The notes under the pieces are model-generated. The model did no database searches and had not been told where the DNA came from. It saw only the letters and a program-made list of their open reading frames with translations. The translations under genes and the position numbers were made by a program. This document shows positions 59,798 to 64,000 of a DNA stretch of 64,000 bases, in pieces. How positions within the stretch are numbered: the stretch's first letter is position 1; every line of letters starts with the position of its first letter. The stretch is from Hymenobacter sp. UV11 (GTDB taxonomy: Bacteria > Bacteroidota > Bacteroidia > Cytophagales > Hymenobacteraceae): the NCBI RefSeq assembly GCF_004684095.1, contig NZ_SRII01000004.1:471760-535759 (forward strand), written 5' to 3'.

Positions 59798-60718
59798 ATG
59801 ATAATTCGGGACAAGAAAAGCTGGCTGCGGCTGCTGTTTGTGTGGCAGGGCTCGGTGCTGCCCCAGATACTGCCGCGCCTGCTGGCCCTGCTGGCGCTGG
59901 CCGTGGCGGTGGTGTACGTGCACGGCCGGCTGCTCACGTACAAGGTGCCGCTCACGGCCGCGCCGTTCACGCTGTTTGGGGTTACGCTGGCCATTTTTCT
60001 GGGCTTTTATAATAATGCCAGCTACGACCGCTTTTGGGAGGGCCGCAAGCAGTGGGGCGCGCTGCTGAACACCACCCGCTCGCTGCTGCGCCAGGCCCTT
60101 ACGCTGGGCGGCTACCCGGCCGGCGCGCCCGAGCCCGCGCAGTTTGGGCGGCTGCTCATTGCCTGCACCTACGCCCTCAAGCACCAGCTGCGCCGCACCG
60201 ACGCTACCCCCGACCTGGCGCGCCTGCTGCCTACCCCGCTGGCCCAGGCCGTAGGGCAGGCCACGTTCGGGCCCATCCGGCTGGTGCTGGAGCTGGGCCG
60301 CTGGGTGCAGCAGGGCCGCGAAAGCGCCCGCCTCGACCTGGCGCAGCAGCTGGCCTTCGAGCACAACTTCAACCTGCTGACCGACATTGTGGGGGCCTGC
60401 GAGCGGCTGGCGGGCACGCCCATTCCGTACACCTACAGCGTGATTTTGCACCGCACAGTGTACCTCTACTGCTTCCTGCTGCCCTTTGGGCTGGTCGATA
60501 GCCTGGGCTGGGTAACGCCGCTCATCGTGGTGTTTGTGGGCTACACGTTTATGGCCCTCGATGCCGTGATGCGCGAAATGGAGGAGCCGTTTGGGTCGGG
60601 CGCCAACGCGCTGGCCCTGACTGCCATGAGCCATTTTATCGAAACCACCCTGCTGGAAATGGTGGGCGAGCCCGCGCCGCCCGCGCCCGCCCGGCCCAGC
60701 CGCTACGTGGCCGATTAA
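59798..60718 (+). CDS. Bestrophin-family anion channel
   Basis: A 306-residue membrane protein. PLTAAPFTLFGVTLAIFLGF, NNASYDRFWEGRKQWGALLN and TTRSLLRQALTL are the family-defining first segments; VDSLGWVTPLIVVFVGYTFM and ALDAVMREMEEPFGSG are the second membrane pair and the acidic segment before the C-terminal tail. Bacterial bestrophins form pentameric anion channels. A hairpin terminator follows. Confidence 0.93.
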   Translation: MIIRDKKSWLRLLFVWQGSVLPQILPRLLALLALAVAVVYVHGRLLTYKVPLTAAPFTLFGVTLAIFLGFYNNASYDRFWEGRKQWGALLNTTRSLLRQALTLGGYPAGAPEPAQFGRLLIACTYALKHQLRRTDATPDLARLLPTPLAQAVGQATFGPIRLVLELGRWVQQGRESARLDLAQQLAFEHNFNLLTDIVGACERLAGTPIPYTYSVILHRTVYLYCFLLPFGLVDSLGWVTPLIVVFVGYTFMALDAVMREMEEPFGSGANALALTAMSHFIETTLLEMVGEPAPPAPARPSRYVAD

Positions 60719-60744
60719 TACAGTTGGCTCAAAAATCAAGACAT

Positions 60745-60781
60745 AAGAAAGCCCGGCTACCACAAGTAACCGGGCTTTCTT
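60745..60781. terminator. Bidirectional terminator
   Basis: aagaaagcccggctac pairs with gtaaccgggctttctt (small bulge, short loop). It serves the bestrophin gene and the small minus-strand gene. Confidence 0.8.
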
Positions 60782-60798
60782 ACGGCTGGAATAGCCGG

Positions 60799-60921
60799 TT
60801 ATTTCTTCTGCGTTTTCACGCTTTTGCCGGAGGGCTTATCCTTGATAGTCGTTTGGTTGGCGTCCTCTTTCTGCTTGGTTTCGGGGTCGGTGTGGCTGGG
60901 GGTTTTGACGGTAGTGGCCAT
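60799..60921 (-). CDS. Small hydrophilic 40-residue protein
   Basis: MATTVKTPSHTDPETKQKED, then ANQTTIKDKPSGKSVKTQKK: Lys/Thr-rich, no hydrophobic segment. The ATG and stop fit between the bestrophin terminator and eutB, and the composition is protein-like. Not a known family; low certainty. Confidence 0.4.
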   Translation of the reverse strand: MATTVKTPSHTDPETKQKEDANQTTIKDKPSGKSVKTQKK

Positions 60922-61058
60922 GGTAGTGGGGGTTGGGGAAAAGGAATATTGGGCGTTGTACGTAAAGGAGGGGGGTAGGGCTGACTGGCCGGCCGGGCGC
61001 GGCCCGATTTGAGCGAGGCGGCGGTATCTTGCTGGCAGGCCTGCCCTTCCCTGCGCTT

Positions 61059-62444
61059 ATGTCGTATCGCCACACCGTCGGCTCCCGCACCTACGTTTTC
61101 GACGACCTGAAAACGCTGCTGGCGCGCGCTACCCCCCTGCGCGCCGGCGATGAGCTGGCCGGCGTGGCCGCCGCCACTTACGAGGAGCGCGTGGCCGCCC
61201 AGTATGCGCTGGCCGACGTGCCGCTGCGCACGTTTCTGACCGAAGCATTGGTGCCCTACGAGCAGGATGAGGTGACGCGCCTCATTATCGACACGCACGA
61301 CGCGGCGGCGTTTGTGCCTATTGCCTCCTTCACGGTGGGCGAGCTGCGCGACTGGCTGGTATCGGATGCCGCCGACGGGGCCACGCTGGCGGTGCTGGCG
61401 CCCGGCCTCACGCCCGAGATGGTGGCCGCCGTGAGCAAGCTGCTGCGCAACCAGGAACTGATTGCCGTGGCCCGGCGCGTGGAGGTCATTACCCGCTTTC
61501 GCAATACGCTGGGGCTGCGCGGGCACCTGGCCACGCGCCTCCAGCCCAACCACCCCACCGACGACCTGCGCGGCATCGCGGCCAGCCTCGTCGATGGCCT
61601 GCTCTACGGCAGCGGCGACGCGGTGCTGGGCATCAACCCCGCCACCGACAACACCCGGCAGGTGGGCGACCTGCTGCGAATGCTCGACGGCGTGCGCCAG
61701 CAGTATGAGATTCCGACCCAAACCTGCGTGCTGTGCCACGTCACGACCGCGCTGGAGCTGATAAACCAAGGAGCGCCGGTCGATTTAACGTTTCAGTCCA
61801 TTGCCGGTACCGAGGCGGCCAACCAGAGCTTCGGCATCAGCCTGAGTATGCTGGCCGAAGCCCACGAGGCCACGCTGGCGCTGGGCCGCGGCACGCTCGG
61901 CGACCACGTGATGTACTTCGAAACCGGCCAGGGCAGCGCGCTTTCGGCCAATGCCCACCACGGCCTCGACCAGCAAACCTGCGAGGCGCGGGCCTACGCC
62001 GTGGCCCGGCGCTATCGTCCGCTGCTCGTCAATTCGGTGGTCGGCTTCATTGGCCCCGAGTACCTCTACGATGGCAAGCAAATCATCCGGGCCGCGCTGG
62101 AGGACCACTTCTGCGCCAAGCTGCTGGGCCTGCCCATGGGCATGGACGTGTGCTACACCAACCACGCCGAGGCCGACCAGGACGACATGGACACCCTGCT
62201 CACGCTGCTGGGCGTGGCGGGCTGCAACTTCATCATGGGCGTGCCAGGCGCCGACGACATCATGCTCGGCTACCAGTCTACTTCCTTCCACGATGCGCTG
62301 TACCTGCGCCAGGCGCTGGGCCTGCGGCCCGCGCCCGAGTTTGCGGCCTGGCTGGTGCGGCAAGGCATTTTTGACGAGCGCGGGCGGCAGCTGCCGGCCA
62401 CGGCGGCGCGGCTACTGGGGCAGCTGCCGGCGGCGCTGGGGTGA
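61059..62444 (+). CDS. eutB: Ethanolamine ammonia-lyase large subunit
   Basis: A 461-residue TIM-barrel enzyme subunit. MSYRHTVGSRTYVFDDLKTL, then YALADVPLRTFLTEALVPYE, GINPATDNTRQVGDLLRMLD, CVLCHVTTALELINQGAPVD, ETGQGSALSANAHHGLDQQT and ADQDDMDTLLTLLGVAGCNF are strong EutB motifs. EutB with EutC converts ethanolamine to acetaldehyde and ammonia using adenosylcobalamin. eutC normally follows directly, but here the next gene is on the other strand and no EutC is seen. The ATG at 61059 is chosen; the frame back to 61029 is non-family sequence. Confidence 0.96.
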   Translation: MSYRHTVGSRTYVFDDLKTLLARATPLRAGDELAGVAAATYEERVAAQYALADVPLRTFLTEALVPYEQDEVTRLIIDTHDAAAFVPIASFTVGELRDWLVSDAADGATLAVLAPGLTPEMVAAVSKLLRNQELIAVARRVEVITRFRNTLGLRGHLATRLQPNHPTDDLRGIAASLVDGLLYGSGDAVLGINPATDNTRQVGDLLRMLDGVRQQYEIPTQTCVLCHVTTALELINQGAPVDLTFQSIAGTEAANQSFGISLSMLAEAHEATLALGRGTLGDHVMYFETGQGSALSANAHHGLDQQTCEARAYAVARRYRPLLVNSVVGFIGPEYLYDGKQIIRAALEDHFCAKLLGLPMGMDVCYTNHAEADQDDMDTLLTLLGVAGCNFIMGVPGADDIMLGYQSTSFHDALYLRQALGLRPAPEFAAWLVRQGIFDERGRQLPATAARLLGQLPAALG

Positions 62445-62466
62445 GGTCCGCCGCGGAGGCCGACCC

Positions 62467-63255
62467 CTACGCAAACGCCTGGTTAAGCACCCCCGCCAGC
62501 CGGATGCCAGCTTCCAGCAGGCGCTGGTGCAGCATGGCTGCGTGGACGGGGTAGTAGGCGTAGTCGAAGGTTGGGTTTTGGGCAGCTTCGGCGTAGAGAG
62601 GCTCGCTGAGCTGGTACGACTCGAAGAGCCAGGTGGCGGGCGGAGCCTGCTGCCACTCCCGCACCTGGGCGGGGCTGGCGTGGTCGTAGGTGGCGGCCAG
62701 CTCGGTGTAGGTCATGCCCTCGTAGTCGAGCAGGGCGCTGTCCCATAGGCTGTGTAGGTTCAGGTCTTTGCCCTGAAACTTGACCAGCACCTTGTTGCCG
62801 CCCGAGTCGTCGGCGTGGCCGGCGTGCATGGGCTGGTGCACATCGCCCACCAGATGCACCAAAAACTTGAGGGCAAAGAGGCGGTCGGCCGCCGGCTTGC
62901 TGCGGTCTTGCAGCTGCCGTTGCATCTGCTGGATGGCCAGGTAAGCATTGGCCTGCTTCATCGTGTCGATAGTGGCCACGTACTGCGCGTAGGGCAGGCG
63001 GGGCGTGGTATCGAGGTAGTGCCAGGGCGACGTGTACTTGAAGGCGGGGTAGGGCCGGATTTCGTCGGGAAAGGTGCTGACCAGCGGCAGGGTTTCGCCG
63101 GCCAGCAGCGCCGCAATTTCGCGCTTGGCCTTGGGCGTGAGGTGGTTTTCGGCGATGCGCGCAATGGTGCGGTGGCCCACCACGCCCCAGGCGCAGGCAT
63201 CAAACGTGAATAAGCTCAGGCAAAGAAAAAGAACAGAAATGCGGAAAAGAGACAT
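62467..63255 (-). CDS. S1/P1-type nuclease, secreted
   Basis: A 262-residue Zn-dependent nuclease for single-stranded nucleic acids. The signal peptide ends ...FDACA, exposing Trp as residue 1 of the mature protein (WGVVGHRTIARIAENHL), which is the first zinc ligand. FLVHLVGDVHQPMHAGHADD has the further His/Asp ligands, as well as SLWDSALL later. Length matches bacterial family members. Convergent with eutB. Confidence 0.94.
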   Translation of the reverse strand: MSLFRISVLFLCLSLFTFDACAWGVVGHRTIARIAENHLTPKAKREIAALLAGETLPLVSTFPDEIRPYPAFKYTSPWHYLDTTPRLPYAQYVATIDTMKQANAYLAIQQMQRQLQDRSKPAADRLFALKFLVHLVGDVHQPMHAGHADDSGGNKVLVKFQGKDLNLHSLWDSALLDYEGMTYTELAATYDHASPAQVREWQQAPPATWLFESYQLSEPLYAEAAQNPTFDYAYYPVHAAMLHQRLLEAGIRLAGVLNQAFA

Positions 63256-63310
63256 GCTGGAAAGGCTGAAAGAACGGGTAAAAAACGGGTAAAGCAGGGA
63301 GTAATTCGTG

Positions 63311-63349
63311 AAAAAGCCGGCCGCCTACTTCAGGCACGGCCGGCTTTTT
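63311..63349. terminator. Bidirectional terminator
   Basis: Stem aaaaagccggccg / cggccggcttttt with a 13-base loop and A/T runs on each side, between the nuclease and the TonB receptor. Confidence 0.9.
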
Positions 63350-63367
63350 AGGAGGGGGTAGGGGCCG

Positions 63368-64000
63368 CTAGTTGAAGCTGTAGCGCAGGCCCACCTGCAT
63401 GTAGTAGGTCGAGGACAGGCTCACCGCGTCGCGGAAGGTGTTGGTGAGCAGCTGGCCGGTCACGGCGTCGCGGCCGAAGCGGAAGGTAGGCTTGGGGCTG
63501 GTGGCGGCCGTAGTGAGGTTATTCACGTTCTGGGGCTCCAGGAAGTTGTTGAAGGTGAGCTGCTGCACGCGGCCCCAGTTGTTGTTCAGCAGGTTTCCCA
63601 CATTGAAGATATCCAGGCTCACTTGCAGCGAGTTGCGCTTGCCGCCGATGTTGGTGAAGATGTCCTGGAGAATTTTCACGTCTACCTGACTGCGCCAGGG
63701 GAACTGCGCGCCGTTGCGCTCGGCATAGCTGCCTTGGTGCTTGCTCAGGTAGGGGTCCTGCTTGATGAAGGCGAAGAAGGCATCGCTCTGCTGCTGAGCC
63801 GTAAACTGCGTTTGCAGCGTGGCGCCGCTACCCGTGGTCACGGGCACGAAGGTGATTTCCGACGGGTCTTTCGGGATGTAAATCAGGTCGGCGTTGGCAC
63901 CGTCGCGGTTGAAGTCGGTCGAGTACAGATACGAGTAGCGGCCCTGCGTGGCGCCCTCGTAGAAGAAGGAGAAGGTAGTGGCCAAATGGCCCAGGTACTC
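63368..64000 (-). CDS. TonB-dependent receptor, Oar-like, C-terminal part (5' end outside window)
   Basis: The frame is open to the right edge, so 210 C-terminal residues are visible, starting EYLGHLATTFSFFYEGATQG. GRYSYLYSTDFNRDGANADL with LIYIPKDPSEITF and VSLDIFNVGNLLNNNWGRVQ are motifs of Oar-type receptors with carboxypeptidase-like N-terminal domains; it ends MQVGLRYSFN. It would take up a large substrate through TonB energy; the substrate is unknown. Confidence 0.93.
   Translation of the reverse strand, partial: EYLGHLATTFSFFYEGATQGRYSYLYSTDFNRDGANADLIYIPKDPSEITFVPVTTGSGATLQTQFTAQQQSDAFFAFIKQDPYLSKHQGSYAERNGAQFPWRSQVDVKILQDIFTNIGGKRNSLQVSLDIFNVGNLLNNNWGRVQQLTFNNFLEPQNVNNLTTAATSPKPTFRFGRDAVTGQLLTNTFRDAVSLSSTYYMQVGLRYSFN

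Overview
The window looks like a chromosomal segment of a GC-rich member of the Bacteroidota, most likely Hymenobacter or a close relative. The evidence is a SusC/SusD pair, an Oar-type TonB receptor, many Bacteroidota-type lipoproteins, DUF4783, a bifunctional ThrA, CbpA/CbpM, and promoters of the Bacteroidota form TAnnTTTG. GC is high throughout except for one AT-richer stretch at about 52.2-54.1 kb. The genus is an inference from overall character, not from a marker gene.

Layout. 0-5 kb: end of a SusC receptor, its SusD partner, and a cobalamin-type radical SAM protein. 5-9.6 kb: small lipoprotein, acetyltransferase and membrane genes, tRNA-Gly(CCC), and a lone ABC ATPase. 9.7-12 kb: a cyclase-family enzyme and a DUF3037/HipA-like pair. 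12.1-17.1 kb: an amino-acid dehydrogenase, then homogentisate dioxygenase and 4-hydroxyphenylpyruvate dioxygenase (tyrosine breakdown) opposite a LysR regulator. 17.4-25.2 kb: fasciclin lipoprotein, flavin oxidoreductase, haem-binding lipoprotein, and thrC, thrB, thrA. 25.4-36.2 kb: prfA, a beta-helix lipoprotein, YjbQ, gpmI, DUF4783, nadC, a ZIP transporter and cbpA/cbpM. 36.5-47 kb: small secreted proteins, RlpA, GH25 lysozyme, Hsp20, an Omp85 protein, hemW, a hydrolase, and rplU-rpmA. 47.5-54.1 kb: nrdB, a broken GIY-YIG gene, nrdA, then a HicA/HicB-like pair bounded by a second copy of the nrdA tail, and an AT-richer stretch with two genes of unknown function. 54.2-64 kb: very small genes of toxin-antitoxin type, a CrtO-like membrane protein, AraC/SDR, GT2, CMD, GNAT, bestrophin, EutB without EutC, an S1/P1 nuclease and the end of a second TonB receptor.

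The most striking feature is not a gene. The window is studded with long, near-perfect inverted repeats from at least six sequence families. They lie between genes, inside operons (thr, hpd-hmgA), in divergent promoter regions, and once in frame inside the radical SAM gene. In the main family the ends are fixed and the middle of the stem differs from copy to copy, yet the two arms always match. The motif GGGGTAGG or its complement also recurs about once per kilobase in coding and non-coding DNA.

Other points of interest are three DnaA-box-like sites ahead of nrdB, a perfect 22-bp palindrome over the likely ZIP promoter, and several promoters so close to the start codon that leaderless mRNAs are likely.
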